The translations under genes and the position numbers were made by a program. DNA of 64,000 nt from Chloroflexi bacterium TSY. Its GTDB lineage: Bacteria > Chloroflexota > Anaerolineae > Caldilineales > Caldilineaceae. The stretch lies in contig JAHBNG010000036.1 of the NCBI GenBank assembly GCA_019217005.1, positions 62,001 through 126,000 on the forward strand, given 5' to 3'. Of this stretch, positions 16,405 through 27,355 are shown piece after piece. The notes under the pieces were generated by a model. It made no database searches. It was not told where the DNA came from and worked only from the letters and a program-made list of their open reading frames with translations. Position 1 is the stretch's first letter; every line of letters starts with the position of its first letter.

Positions 16405-19316
16405 CTAGCGCCTGGCGCGACGCTTGGCCTGACGCAGGCGTGACAATGTATCTTGATCGGTGGTTTCGTCGGGCTGCGGCTCCGTTGATGTTGCAGAAGT
16501 TGTAACATCGCTCATCGCTTTGGATGCAGACCGCGGAGATGAAGTACTCTCAACCAACGGGCTGGTTCGGGCACGTTGGCGTCGTTTACGCGCGTTGTGG
16601 AGCGAGCCGAGAAGCTTTGGTTGCGATTCAGCTGGTTCGGCGCGCCGGGGCATCCGGTCCCGCAGCCACGTTGCGAGGGGACTGTTTTGAGTTCGTTCCT
16701 GCAATGCTGCGCCGACGCGCTGCGGAGAAATCTGCCCAAAGAGCACGCGACGGATCGCAATATCGAGCGGGAAGAGGAGAGCGGAAGCCAGGAGGAGCCA
16801 CTGCCAAATTTCACGGACCTGCTCGGAGATGGGCAAATTGTGGAGAAAGGCCGCCATTGGTTCCACCAACTCTCCACCACCGGTACGGCTGGCTAACTGC
16901 GACAGCAATCCGCGGTTGGTCGTCTGAACTCCGTATTCAGGCGAGTATGGTACAGCCAATCCCAGTGTCTGCTGCCCGATCGGTTGGTTGTTTTCCTCTA
17001 TCTGAAGCTGAATCAGATAAATGCCGGATTGGGATGCCTCGGCTTGTGCCACATATTGATCGACGCCCACTTGTGCGAATGCCATCTCAACCGCTTCCAA
17101 GCCAGGTCCAATCAGCGTGGCAGACAGTTCGAGATCGGTGCGTGCAGCATTTGTTGTATTGACAGTAATGACTGCCTGTCCCTCCTCCAGCTTTGTTTGA
17201 GCAACAAAACCCTCAACTTGAGGAGGAGCCAACGTCCATCCTGCTAGTTGATTGGCAAAGCGAGTGTATGCTTCCCACTCTATCCAGTTGGCGGCCCACC
17301 GTCCAGTCAAGTCTGACGTCCAAGCAGCAGTGCGCCCCAGTCCGTATTGCCACGTAGCAAGCAGCGGATCCCCCCTCGGTGTCGTGAGGACGGTCCGTGC
17401 AAGTGGTTTGGCGGTTGTGCCATTGTACCCTCGCAACACGGGCAGTAACTCTGAATCCAGCCCACGCAAAATGGGACTGGAGGCAAACCGTAGCAGATAG
17501 AATGGTTCTTCGACCAAATAATGCCCAACTGCGGTGACCGTCTCTTTGAGGAAAAAATCAGGCACTCGCAAAATGTCTGTTGCAGGATAGTAGCGCCCAC
17601 CACCTAATTCCGCCAGATTGGCCAAATTTGCATCAGAGCCAGCACCTGCCGCAACAACGCTCAGTGTGACACCTGCTTCGCTCAGTTCTTCGACCAGTTC
17701 ATCCATGCGACCCTGTTGGCCCCAGCCGTCGGTTAGTAGAATCATATGTTTACGCCGTGCCGATGCTGCTTCCAGTGCATAGAGTGCGGTTTCGACACCT
17801 GCTTGTATGTTCGACCGTTGGCCTGCAAACCACCAATGGAGCGTTCCAACGTACTGAAATCGCCCAACCGCGCCATCTGGACGGCCCAACGTGCGGCATC
17901 ATCGAAAGCGACAACACCCAACTGATCTTGTGGTCCCAACGCTTCGGCGGCCTGCATGACGGCTTCTTTGGCAATATCCACCTTGGGCTGTCCTGACTGT
18001 TGACGGGTCTCTGCCGTGGATGGTTTATTGGGATCATCGCAGTGACAGCCGCCCATGCTTCCTGACTTGTCCACCACTAGAGCGAGTGCGATATTGGGCA
18101 GCTGTTCGTTGTTGCGGATATCCATATCCACCGGCAGCGTCTCCTCCAAAGGTGTGCGCAAATAGCCGCCAGCACCAAAGGAATCCTCGCCGCCGCTCAT
18201 CAATAGACCTTTACCCAAGTCACGCACATACACTTGTAATATTTCCATTGCCCCAACGGGGAGTTCATCGGCAGGTGTATTAATTAGCACCACAGCATCA
18301 AATGCAGCCAATTCACCCAAGTTGGTCGGCAGTTCAGCAGGGGCGATCGTTACAACGGTCAGGTCATTAGCTCTCAGTGCCTCAGCAAAATGGCTGGCTT
18401 CGCCCGGCCCTCCCTCGACGAGCAACAGGCGCGGTGGGCCGTGAACCACGGTAAAGGAGGCCGCTTCATTGTTCTGCAAACGAGTATCCAGATCAGGGAC
18501 AATCTGGGCACGGAAGCCATAGAATCCACCATCTAGTGTCTCGACCGGAATCAGAAATCGATTTGTGCCAGGTTGAAGACGCACGGCTTCCGAAAAAAGC
18601 AGCATTTCATCACTTGATACGCGCAGAGTTGCGTTGGTCTGGCTTGTGCTGTGGACCAGCGCCGTGAGATCAAACCCTTGTCCTTCGCGCACGTTCACAG
18701 GTGCGTTCAATGATTCAACCAACACTTCTGGAGCCTCTACCTGTGTCCCCAGAGGGACGTACGAAATTTCGATCTGATTTGCTGCAGCAAGTTCTGCCTG
18801 AGCCATTGCGTGACCAACCGTTTCTTGCCCGTCAGAGATCAGCACAAGTCGTTTGGCCCCTTCGGCGGGGAAGAGAGCCATTGCCAGTTGAAGTGCACCC
18901 TCTATATTTGTCTGGGAGGTGACCGGTGCCGAGGTCAATTCGGACAGCATCTGCTCTTTAGAAGCCAGTCGCTCCACCAGAGCATCTTTTCCATAGACAA
19001 CGATAGCAGCCCGATCACCAGTGGGCATTGCGTCAATTGCCTGTTTGATCAGGCTCTCTCCGCGTGCTTGAGCGTCAGAAGGAATGCTGTCCGATACATC
19101 TAGCACAAAGACAGTTGTCAGCTGATCAAAGGGTAGTCGAAGTTGGATACCGGCCAGAGCGAGGACGATGAATGTCAAAATTACGCTGCGAAGTCCCAAC
19201 CCCCACCAAAAGCGTCTCACCGTTGGACGCCGCGGGCCAATGAGGGCAAAGGCGATCGTAAACGGGATACACAAAAGCAGCCAAAGTGCGCTGGGATAGA
19301 CAAAGGAGATATTCAT
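16405..19316 (-). pseudogene. membrane protein with two vWA domains and GATase-like domain, one frameshift
   Basis: Read from 19316 (MNISFVYPSALWLLLCIPF) the protein has two N-terminal membrane helices and a vWA domain with MIDAS motif VLDVSDSIPS. A glutamine-amidotransferase-like region follows (FDAVVLINTPADEL, GLLMSGGEDSFGAGGY), then a second vWA with VVDKSGSMGG. The frame breaks at about 17809-17812 and continues in the next frame with NIQAGVETALYALEAA, finishing the second vWA (ILLTDGWGQQG), a further beta-rich region, a late membrane helix (about residue 880) and a charged tail. A missing A in the coding strand would restore about 971 residues. Last gene of the MoxR/BatA operon; probably a surface or periplasmic metal-binding adhesion module. 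Confidence 0.8.
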
Positions 19317-19332
19317 TTGGCATCCAATAACC

Positions 19333-19414
19333 GAGTGGGTACCGCAAAGTGTGTAAATGAACATTGCTTAGTCTGAGAACCGCTGCGTTTACACACTTTG
19401 GGACACACTCCCCC
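19333..19414 (+). mobile_element. 82-bp MITE family, copy 2
   Basis: 82 bp with imperfect inverted ends (GAGTGGGTACCGCAAAGTG, and the complement of GGGGGAGTGTGTCCCAAAG) and direct flanking ATAACC at 19327-19332 and 19415-19420. The right end overlaps the 3' end of the BatA-like gene and provides its stop codon. The left end lies just before the start of the vWA gene. Confidence 0.8.
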
Positions 19415-21419
19415 ATAACCTCACAACCGTTCCACGGTGGTAAATCAACCACTCGACCATCAAAACAATGAGAGCGACCAACGCCACGGTACGCCACCAC
19501 TCACGGGGAGATTGTTGTGTCGCACCACCTGAACCGCTTGTCACAACTTGCATTGTACTCGCCGCAGGTGTAGTTGGAGTGGAGCCGGGTGTGATATCCG
19601 ATTCAATGGGGGAAAATGCGTTGACAGCAAAGTAAGCCAGACTATTCTCAGCCCCCCTTTCATATCCAACAAACGTGTAAAGACCCGGCTGTTCCGTTTG
19701 CGTGAACAGAATAGTCCTCGACTCTCGGAACAGCCGCTCCGTGGATCCATTCGGCAAGATCGCACGAACTTCCTCAACCTGAGCCGGTGGTAAAAACGTC
19801 ACAGTTGCACCCCGTTCAACTTGCACAGGAAGCGAAAGGTGGTTGCCACCAAGCCAGTCGATTAAGTTTGCCAGTAGCAGCGGAAAGGCGACTTGGAGGG
19901 GTAGATCCGAGTTGCGGATGTCAAACGACAAGACGGCGATACGCTGGTCAACCTTGGTGTGTTCGCCAGTGGGCCGGTCGGACGATGCAACAGCCGTGCC
20001 AGCGAACAGCAACGGAGATTGAGAATTCTGATCGATCAGAAGTGCTGTTGCCCACTCAGGCTGAGAAATCCTTGCGGCGTGGAGTACGCTCACTTCGGCT
20101 ACGGAGAGGTTGTCGAGCAGCGGATCGGACGCCGCCGATTTCTGCAAGACAGGTTGTTCGATGGAGCCAACCACTTCAAAGAAAGGCGTGCTGCGAGTCG
20201 GGCCGATGAAAAAGAGATTGGATGCCGGCAGCGTCGCTGTGATGGGTACGTAACTATCAAAAATCGTGAGTGCATATTGGGGAATCAACTCGCGTTGGCT
20301 GACTTTCTGCTCAAAATCAGCCGGACGTTGAGTGGTTATCTCGATCCCAGGTAGCAGAGCAAGTGCCGTTTGCAAAAAGCGGTTTCCTTCAGAGACCAGT
20401 AAGACCTGAGCTGCTGCTTGATCCTCCCCAATGGCCCATCCCTGATCGTCCAGCGGAAGTAGATCCGGTTCCGTAAATTGAGCATGAAGCACGAGTCTGT
20501 CCGGTGACCGCCCCCCCAAGCCCAGATCGCCTAGCCAAATGTCATCTATGACTACACTTTCAGTCTCATGCGGTGGAATCTCTAAATCCACAACGTTGAT
20601 CAAGTGGAACTCACCCTTTTCGCTTTCATCGGTCGGGTTGAGCCTTCCGGCTGAAATTTGGATCCGGCGAAAAGCACTTTGGGCGCTCAAATTCGTAACC
20701 TGGATGAAGCCGTTGATCTGATTCTCGTCGGCCTGAAGCGACACTGCACTGATGGCTTGGTTTGTGTCTTGTTCACCAATCACGACTGCACGCACAGGAA
20801 GCTCGTCATTCCATGAAGAGAGGTTTTGGCTCGGACCAGCAAAGTCGGAAAAGAGCTGAATGCCCGCGTCGGGATTTTGATTGGCAATGGCTTTGGCAAG
20901 CATGAGCGCTGCATCCAGATTGTTTGGTTCGGGACTGATGGTAATCTTGTTCAATCCCATTTTGAGCTGTCTGCGATCACGAGTCGACGCTACCACCACT
21001 TGGGGCGTTTCTCCTGCAGCAATCAACGTCACGCTAGTATCGCCAGGCAATGAATCGATCCAACAGTTGATTTCGGCTTTGGCAAACTCCAAACGGTTGG
21101 GAGAGACGTCGGCTGCAGCCATGCTCATCGAGTGATCCAGGATCAGTACAACTGTCCCACCCACCGGACCGTCGCTCCATGTAAAGGGTCGAGCCAGAGC
21201 CATCATCAGCAAGAGGGCCACCAACAGTTGGACCAAGAGCAATAAGTTGCGGCGCAACCTTTGCCAAGGTGCATTTGCTTCTACGTCTCGCACCATGCGC
21301 TGCCACAGATAGGTGCTTGCAACGGTCTGCTCCACTCGTCGTAATTTGAGGAGATACATGGCGACGATGAGCGGGAGGAGGGCTGCGAGAAAAAATGCAA
21401 AGGGTGTTAGAAAGCCCAA
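19389..21419 (-). CDS. BatA-like vWA membrane protein
   Basis: 676 residues. The N-terminal BatA region has two membrane helices (LTPFAFFLAALLPLIVAMYL and LLLLVQLLVALLLMMALARP) followed by a vWA with MIDAS-like LDHSMSMAAADV (residues about 93-104). The middle is beta-rich and the C-terminus has one more helix (TVALVALIVLMVEWLIY). TTG at 21419 is used as start because GGAG sits six bases upstream. The last residues SVSQSV and the stop come from the MITE at 19333-19414, so the original C-terminus has been replaced. Sits between DUF58 and the double-vWA gene; such proteins are thought to work with MoxR ATPases in folding or assembly at the membrane. Confidence 0.85.
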   Translation of the reverse strand: MGFLTPFAFFLAALLPLIVAMYLLKLRRVEQTVASTYLWQRMVRDVEANAPWQRLRRNLLLLVQLLVALLLMMALARPFTWSDGPVGGTVVLILDHSMSMAAADVSPNRLEFAKAEINCWIDSLPGDTSVTLIAAGETPQVVVASTRDRRQLKMGLNKITISPEPNNLDAALMLAKAIANQNPDAGIQLFSDFAGPSQNLSSWNDELPVRAVVIGEQDTNQAISAVSLQADENQINGFIQVTNLSAQSAFRRIQISAGRLNPTDESEKGEFHLINVVDLEIPPHETESVVIDDIWLGDLGLGGRSPDRLVLHAQFTEPDLLPLDDQGWAIGEDQAAAQVLLVSEGNRFLQTALALLPGIEITTQRPADFEQKVSQRELIPQYALTIFDSYVPITATLPASNLFFIGPTRSTPFFEVVGSIEQPVLQKSAASDPLLDNLSVAEVSVLHAARISQPEWATALLIDQNSQSPLLFAGTAVASSDRPTGEHTKVDQRIAVLSFDIRNSDLPLQVAFPLLLANLIDWLGGNHLSLPVQVERGATVTFLPPAQVEEVRAILPNGSTERLFRESRTILFTQTEQPGLYTFVGYERGAENSLAYFAVNAFSPIESDITPGSTPTTPAASTMQVVTSGSGGATQQSPREWWRTVALVALIVLMVEWLIYHRGTVVRLWGSVSQSV

Positions 21420-21507
21420 GGTGAACTCCGAAGGCGGCGTGTTGCGTATTGCGTATTGCGTGGTACTGGTTTAGAAAATTGGTTTGTCATAAATCATAAA
21501 TATACCT

Positions 21508-22416
21508 TTACAAAACCACACCCCGTTGACGCATTACGGAAAACAGAAGTTCCTCAAATGAAGTGGCAGTATCAACGGGGATATAATGAATCCCCCGGGT
21601 GCTGCAAAACTGAGCGATCTCACCCTGCCAGATTCGAAGATTTTCTCGATAGCGCTGGAGCAGGTCGTAGTCAGCGGTGATTTCCACAGTTGCCCCGGTC
21701 TCAACATCGAGTAGTTTGACGTCTCCCTGAAACGATGGCTCGATTTCCTGCGGTGAAAGGATATGCAGCAGCGTAATTTCGAAGCCACGGGCAGCCAACA
21801 CCCCCATTCCGTCTTGCCATGTCTCCTCCATCAGATCTGTGATGAGCAAGAGCGGACCCGTTTGGAGTGCCGCCGCAGCATAATTTTGTAATTCGGCGGC
21901 AAGATCGACCTGACCTGTTCCGGAGAGTGCTTGCAAAAAGGCGAAGAGTTTGGGTGCTTGCAGTCGGCCACGGCTGGGTCCGAAGATGCTTCCATTTGAG
22001 CCAGCATTTGCCCCTAGTGCAGTCACTGTGACCCGATCCAGACCGGTTAATGCGATGTAGCCCAATGCACCTGCGATTTGGATCGCGTATGGTAATTTGG
22101 CTGGTTCACCCCAGGTCATGGATCCGCTCGTGTCCAACAAGAGGTGGACAGTCAGGTCTTCTTCTTCAACAAAAAGCTTGATGAAGAATCGGTCCAGACG
22201 AGCATATGCATTCCAATCGATGCGACGCAGATCGTCTCCGGGCGTGTAGGGACGGAAATCTGCAAATTCAACTGACTGACCCCGTTTGATGCTACGTCTC
22301 TCCCCTTGTTGCTGACCCGACATCGCCCGACGCGAAAAAATCGCCAGCCTCTCCAGCTTGCGTAGAAAGATCTCATCGAAGAGTCGATTGGGAGGAGGGC
22401 TCTCAATTCTACTCAT
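21508..22416 (-). CDS. DUF58 domain protein
   Basis: The DUF58 signature is clear: SIKRGQSVEFADFRPYTPGDDLRRIDWNAYAR (split here as residues about 43-75), followed by a vWA-like half with LLDTSGSMTWGEP. About 302 residues. ATG 22416 lies inside the end of the MoxR gene (8-bp overlap), which implies translational coupling. DUF58 proteins with a MoxR ATPase next door are a well-known pair of unknown biochemical task. Confidence 0.9.
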   Translation of the reverse strand: MSRIESPPPNRLFDEIFLRKLERLAIFSRRAMSGQQQGERRSIKRGQSVEFADFRPYTPGDDLRRIDWNAYARLDRFFIKLFVEEEDLTVHLLLDTSGSMTWGEPAKLPYAIQIAGALGYIALTGLDRVTVTALGANAGSNGSIFGPSRGRLQAPKLFAFLQALSGTGQVDLAAELQNYAAAALQTGPLLLITDLMEETWQDGMGVLAARGFEITLLHILSPQEIEPSFQGDVKLLDVETGATVEITADYDLLQRYRENLRIWQGEIAQFCSTRGIHYIPVDTATSFEELLFSVMRQRGVVL

Positions 22417-23395
22417 CAACAGAAACCTCGCTCAAGAGATTCTCCAACACCCTATCCGTCGTGATGCCCTCTGCCTGGGCCTCGAAGTTTAGGATAAGTC
22501 GGTGGCGTAAGGCAGGTAGGGCTGCTTGACGAATGTCGTCAAAGGCTACGTTGTAGCGGTCGTCTAGCAGAGCAAAAATCTTCCCCGCCAGGATCATGGC
22601 CTGCATCCCGCGCGGGCCGGCGCCAAAGCGAACAAATTGCCTCACGCTTTCAGGAACCATTGCGTTTCCAGCACCATCTATTGGATGAGTCGCATGCAGT
22701 AAGCGTGCGGCATAGGCTGTAACATGGTCGGCAATGAGCACGTCTCGTGCGAGGGACTGCATGGCGAGAATGGTCGCTCCATCAGCAACAGGTTCTGTAG
22801 AAGGAGCAAAGTTGCTCGTGGTTCGATTGGCAATCTCGACCAACTCTTCCACGGTCGGAAAGGCCACGTCGATCTTGAAGAAGAAGCGATCCAACTGCGC
22901 TTCGGGTAACGGATAGGTCCCCTCCATCTCCAGAGGATTCTGGGTTGCCAGCACAAAGAAAGGTTCGGGCAGTGGACGTGTCGCTTTGGCAATCGTAATG
23001 CTGCGCTCCTGCATGGCCTCCAGCATCGCAGATTGTGTCTTGGGCGTGGCCCGGTTGATCTCATCCGCCAGAACCAGGTTGGCAAAGATCGGTCCCTGTT
23101 CAAATTGGAACTGCCGCCGCCCTCGCTCATCCTCTACGATCAGATTGGTACCCGTGATATCCGAAGGCATCAGGTCAGGCGTAAACTGAATCCGAGAAAA
23201 GGAACAATCGATGGCCTCGGAAAGGGTCCGCACCAGCATGGTCTTGCCCAGACCAGGAACGCCTTCAAGCAGTGCATTCCCACCGGCCAGCAGCGTCACG
23301 ACCGTCTCTCGCACAAGCTGTTTTTGTCCCACAATTACTTGCCCAACCTGCTCTTCAATTGCGGCAACTGTCCTGCGAAAGTCATCTACATTCAT
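22409..23395 (-). CDS. MoxR-family AAA+ ATPase
   Basis: AAA+ chaperone-type ATPase. Walker A is LLEGVPGLGKTMLVRTLSEA (residues about 45-64), Walker B LVLADEINRATPKTQSAML, sensor 1 ATQNPLEMEGTYPLPEAQLD with the RFFFKI that follows. ATG 23395 is favoured by AGGAA eight bases upstream. 328 residues, normal. Overlaps DUF58 by 8 bp. Probable role: metal insertion or remodelling of the vWA partners encoded downstream. Confidence 0.93.
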   Translation of the reverse strand: MNVDDFRRTVAAIEEQVGQVIVGQKQLVRETVVTLLAGGNALLEGVPGLGKTMLVRTLSEAIDCSFSRIQFTPDLMPSDITGTNLIVEDERGRRQFQFEQGPIFANLVLADEINRATPKTQSAMLEAMQERSITIAKATRPLPEPFFVLATQNPLEMEGTYPLPEAQLDRFFFKIDVAFPTVEELVEIANRTTSNFAPSTEPVADGATILAMQSLARDVLIADHVTAYAARLLHATHPIDGAGNAMVPESVRQFVRFGAGPRGMQAMILAGKIFALLDDRYNVAFDDIRQAALPALRHRLILNFEAQAEGITTDRVLENLLSEVSVDE

Positions 23396-23515
23396 CTGAT
23401 TTCCTGCAAAACTCATCAATCAATTTTTATCCCTTATCCTGTGTCATCATTCATCTTGTCATCTTATCATCTAGTCATGCTGTCATCCCCGCATCTTGCT
23501 GCCGACTGATCCAAG

Positions 23516-25177
23516 CTAAGGTTCCAGCTGAATAAAGTAATTGCGCACATATTCTTTCAAATTTGGCGGAATCGCGCTGCGCTCGATGGTCTGATTGGCC
23601 GTGTTCACATAGTCAGCATAGACTTCTTGATATGGGACAAGCGTGGTGCTGTCGGCGCCAGGCAACAGATTGGGCCGCTGGCGGATTTGGGTCTCTCCCT
23701 CTCCTGTTTCTTGCCCAGCAATAAAGCTCTCGTCTCCATTTCCAGAACGTCTTTCCCACGGGACGTAAACTTGTTCATCCAGATCACCCATCATGCTGCC
23801 CATCTCCCGACCGGAGAGCTGTCCCGTGCGACCCTGACCCGTCGCGGGCGGAAGCCGATCAGCTTGAGATCCGCCGCCGCTGCCCGCAGAATTGCCGCCT
23901 TGCTCCCAACCTGGATTTTGCCCTTGTCCTTGGCCTGGATTCTGTCTCTGACCCATCCCTTGCTCCTGTCCAGCTTGCGCGACGGCCTGACGGCTCTGCT
24001 GCAGTTGTTCTAGCGCCTCTTGCAGTTGGATCTGTTGGTTTGCAACTTCAATGCTTTCAGTCAGAGATTGAGCAACTGCATCTGTAGATTGAGCAACTGC
24101 ATCTGTAGATTGAGCGATCATAGCAGCATCACCCAACTGCGCAGCATGGGACAGGGCAGACAAAGCTTGCGCGAGCGAGACGTCCCCAGCTTGAGCCGCG
24201 CGAGAAGCGAGTTGAGCCAGCGCCTGGGCAAGCTCAGCTTGCTCGTCTTTGGAACGATTTTCGAATTCGTCTGCAAGTTGCTCAAGAGCATCGAGAGTCT
24301 CGTCTAAGGATGATCCAGAACCACGGTTCTCTTGTTTTGAAAGCGCTCGTAGTTGGGCGGAAAGAGCCTGGAGCATCTCCTGTTGGGCGAACCGATCTTC
24401 ATGCAGTTGACGACGCAACTTTTCTTCCATCTCGGATAGACGGGCCATTGCTTCTTCCTGATCCTGTGGATCAGCACGTAGTTGGTCGGTCAGATCTTCC
24501 AGTTCTTTTAACAGCTTTTCTCGCTCCTCAGGAGAGAGCGAATTGGAATCTTCAACTTCCTGGCGCAGCTTTTCGATCTCTTCTGCCTGCTCCTCCACAG
24601 CCTGAGCTATGGCGGCCCGCTCGGCCAATACGTTGTCCATCGGATTGGGTAGGTAGAGCAGGATAGCCAATCCGAATGAGACTGCGCCAGCCCAGACCAA
24701 GGGTTTTTGTTGCCAGTGCAATGGCAGCGCTCCCTGCGGGTCGATTGTGCCGATCGTCTCAACTGCATCCTGCTGCTGTAATGCAATGAGTTCGGACAGA
24801 GATTCGCTCTCAGCCGTTGGTTCATCGTCGGGCTGTTGATGTACAGACTGCTGATGAAGCAGAAGGGCTGTTGCCAGTCTTTCTTTTAGTCCAAGTTCTC
24901 TATCGAGACGTCGGGCCACTTGGAGCGGCGTGGCGGGCCAGAAAATCATCCGGAGCAAGATCGCTATCATCCAAAGAAGTGGGGATAGGAGCATCCAAAG
25001 CCACAGATTTTCCACAGGCCAATATCGCGCACCTATTTGAACCAAAACAGAACCGAGCAGACCAATCCAAAACGTCGTTTGTAGCCAATTCCAACCATCT
25101 CTCTGGCGCAGTCTTCGCTCGAAACGCTTCAAGAAAACAGATAGTTTTTGGATGGCATCAGTGGATTGCTGGTTCAT
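23516..25177 (-). CDS. DUF4175-like membrane protein with long coiled coil
   Basis: 553 residues. Two N-terminal membrane helices (about 29-75) and one at about 160-180 are followed by a coiled coil (about 190-320, rich in E, Q, L: EEQAEEIEKLRQEVEDSN) and then a Gln/Gly-rich low-complexity linker (about 395-460) before a folded tail ending NLKEYVRNYFIQLEP. The domain order fits DUF4175-type proteins found next to MoxR/BatA operons. The recombinase element ends only 24 bp upstream of its ATG, so the gene may have lost its native leader. Confidence 0.7.
   Translation of the reverse strand: MNQQSTDAIQKLSVFLKRFERRLRQRDGWNWLQTTFWIGLLGSVLVQIGARYWPVENLWLWMLLSPLLWMIAILLRMIFWPATPLQVARRLDRELGLKERLATALLLHQQSVHQQPDDEPTAESESLSELIALQQQDAVETIGTIDPQGALPLHWQQKPLVWAGAVSFGLAILLYLPNPMDNVLAERAAIAQAVEEQAEEIEKLRQEVEDSNSLSPEEREKLLKELEDLTDQLRADPQDQEEAMARLSEMEEKLRRQLHEDRFAQQEMLQALSAQLRALSKQENRGSGSSLDETLDALEQLADEFENRSKDEQAELAQALAQLASRAAQAGDVSLAQALSALSHAAQLGDAAMIAQSTDAVAQSTDAVAQSLTESIEVANQQIQLQEALEQLQQSRQAVAQAGQEQGMGQRQNPGQGQGQNPGWEQGGNSAGSGGGSQADRLPPATGQGRTGQLSGREMGSMMGDLDEQVYVPWERRSGNGDESFIAGQETGEGETQIRQRPNLLPGADSTTLVPYQEVYADYVNTANQTIERSAIPPNLKEYVRNYFIQLEP
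24066..24115. repeat. tandem 21-bp repeat within coding sequence
   Basis: The 21-bp unit starting GATTGAGCAACTGCATCTG is present twice without mismatch (24066-24086 and 24087-24107) and begins a third time. It encodes the in-frame repeat AQSTDAV in the helical part of the DUF4175-like protein, so it changes length without breaking the frame. Confidence 0.9.
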
Positions 25178-25236
25178 TCAGGTTTGGCTTTCTCATCCTA
25201 TAGACAAAACAAATTGAAATCGTGCGATGCGGGGAA

Positions 25237-25261
25237 GGCGTTCTCTATTACACGCAGTAGG
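25237..25261. repeat. inner inverted repeat, left end of recombinase element
   Basis: Matches the complement of 27306-27330 without mismatch over the word GGCGTTCTCTATTACACGCA and onward to GTAG. Lies about 36 bp upstream of the recombinase start, so it may also carry the promoter or a recombinase-binding site. Confidence 0.75.
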
Positions 25262-25296
25262 CCAAAAAAGGGGTAAAATAACCCTAGGAGGCCAAA

Positions 25297-27295
25297 ATGA
25301 ACCAAGAATTTAGCGCCGCAGTAACAGGATTCTGTGCCCATGTGAGAATGCTTTCTCCGCAAAGCGAAACTGTAAAACATTACGAAAGTGACCTAAATCA
25401 ATTTGGCCAGGTGATAGAAAAAAGGCCAAGAGAGATAGGTCGCCAAGAGATAACGACGTTTGTAACGGCGCAACTCGAAGCGGGGGATGAGCAGTGCGAC
25501 GGTCAATCGCAGAGTGGCAACGTTGAGCCGATTTTTCGACTACTTGGCGGATGAGGCAGAAGACGAAAGCTGGTCAAACCCGGTGGTGTGGCGTCTACAC
25601 CGACTGGATACAGGTTGCCATCTTCCCAGAGATATAGCGGAACGCATCGTCCGCCAGTTATGGGGGAGCGTGAGTCAAGGTCAGATAAGAGACCAAGTGA
25701 TGTTGGCCTTGATGCTCGACGTTGGCCTGCGGGTGGGCGAAGTGTCGAAACCAGAGATGGGCGATATTGAAGCTGCCATAAATCCGGACGAACTGTGGTC
25801 ACTGCGCGTACGCGGCAAAGGGAACAAAGAGCGTCGAGTCTGGTTGACGCCAGAAACCACAGCGCTGTTGGTGAGCTATATGGATGAGCGTCCTGATGCA
25901 GTCGATAGCCATCTGTTTCTGACTCGTCGTCACAAAGGCATCAGTGTCCGCGGAATCCAGGAGCGCCTCGATTATTACCGTCAGCAAGCCGGACTCTCCG
26001 AGAACGAGGTCTCCTGTCATCGCCTGCGCCATACCTTCGCCAGACGAATGGCAGAGTCGCGTATGCCACTGCCTAGTCTCTCTCATTGGTTGGGTCACAG
26101 TCAATTGAAAACGACCCAGATTTACATCGATGGTGCCAATCCTGATATGCGAGCCGACTATGAAGCTGCTATGGAGCAGTTGTCTCGCCAAGCCGCATGC
26201 TCGGATATTGAAGGAACGACATCTGCAATAGAGACAGAGAATACTGTGCCTTCTGAACATCGCACAGTGGAGCCAGCTGTTGGCATCTGTTTGTCCGCTG
26301 ATGAGATCCGTCAACGTCTCACCTCATTGCCGCTCTGGCTTCATCAACCCATCATCTCATTACTTCTCCACCAGCAATTACGCTGGAAAGCCCTCTATCG
26401 GCGGGAACGAGCCCTTCAGTGGCTTGGCGAACTCCAACGCGGTTGGCAATGGATGCTCGACCAGCGCATGCTCTCCAGCTTATCCGAACTAAGACGGCGC
26501 GATCTCCAAGACTACATCACCCACCTATGTGACTTAGAGTATTCCGTCCATACCATCAATCATTTTATTTGTACCCTCAAGTGTTTTCTGCATTTTGCTG
26601 AAGAATGTGGCCAGTCGATCGCTCCGGCTTTATATCGCATTCAACGTCTCAAACGACCCACTACCTTACCTCGTCCGTTGCGCCAGCATGAATTTGCTCA
26701 ACTTGAACAGTTCGTCTTAAACTCAACGGCTCAGAGCCTTTCTCCTTCCGACCTCCTTGACCGTGCTTGGTTTCTTATTCTGGTTGATGCTGGGCTACGT
26801 ATGGGCGAAGTGCAAGCTCTGCTCGTTCGAGATGCCAAATCCCATCGTGACCGTCGGTTGCCTGTTACCCAACGCACTGCTCTTGCCATCGATGCCCATC
26901 TGCAACATCGCACCGATGACCTGGCTACTCATTCCCCGCTTTTACTACGCGATGGCTTACCTCTTCGAGCCAATTATGTGCGCAACCATCTTCATGCCTT
27001 TGCCGCCCAAGCTAACTTAGAGGGCGTCACTCCTCATCGCTTGCGCCATACCTTTGCCACCCGTTTGCTCAACAGTGGCCTTATGCCCATCACTACCTTG
27101 CAGAAACTCATGGGGCACACTCATATCGATACCACCATGCTTTATGCACAGCTCTACGATGAAACCATTCAGCAGCATTATTTAGCCGCTATGGCTTCAC
27201 ATTCTGTTTACGCTATCCCTGAACCTGACCCCGCTATTTGGGGTCCCACTTTGGAGAATGCCTTTGAATCAACTTTTCAACAGCAACCACTTTAA
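25297..27295 (+). pseudogene. tandem-catalytic-domain tyrosine recombinase, one frameshift
   Basis: The frame from 25297 (MNQEFSAAVTGFCAHVRML) is a SAM-like core-binding domain that breaks in a G5 run at 25482-25486 and continues in the next frame from ATG 25487 for 602 residues. The continuation holds a first catalytic domain (Arg in GLRVGEVSK, HRLRHTFAR, LGHSQLKTTQIYI with the Tyr), a second core-binding domain (about 260-395) and a second catalytic domain (GLRMGEVQA, HRLRHTFATRLL, MGHTHIDTTMLYAQ). Both catalytic units keep R, HxxR, H and Y. Two complete integrase units in one chain are unusual. The break may be an indel error, or the second start could be used with translational coupling. 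Confidence 0.8.
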
Positions 27296-27305
27296 CTTTT
27301 ATGTC

Positions 27306-27355
27306 TACTGCGTGTAATAGAGAACGCCTTTCCTTTGGAAAGGTGCGCTCACCCC
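27306..27355. repeat. inner inverted repeat plus hairpin, right end of recombinase element
   Basis: Contains the complement of the left inner repeat, then CTTTCCTTTGGAAAGG and GTGCGCTC. The same order occurs at 5483-5516. The hairpin is present at this end only. Confidence 0.7.
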
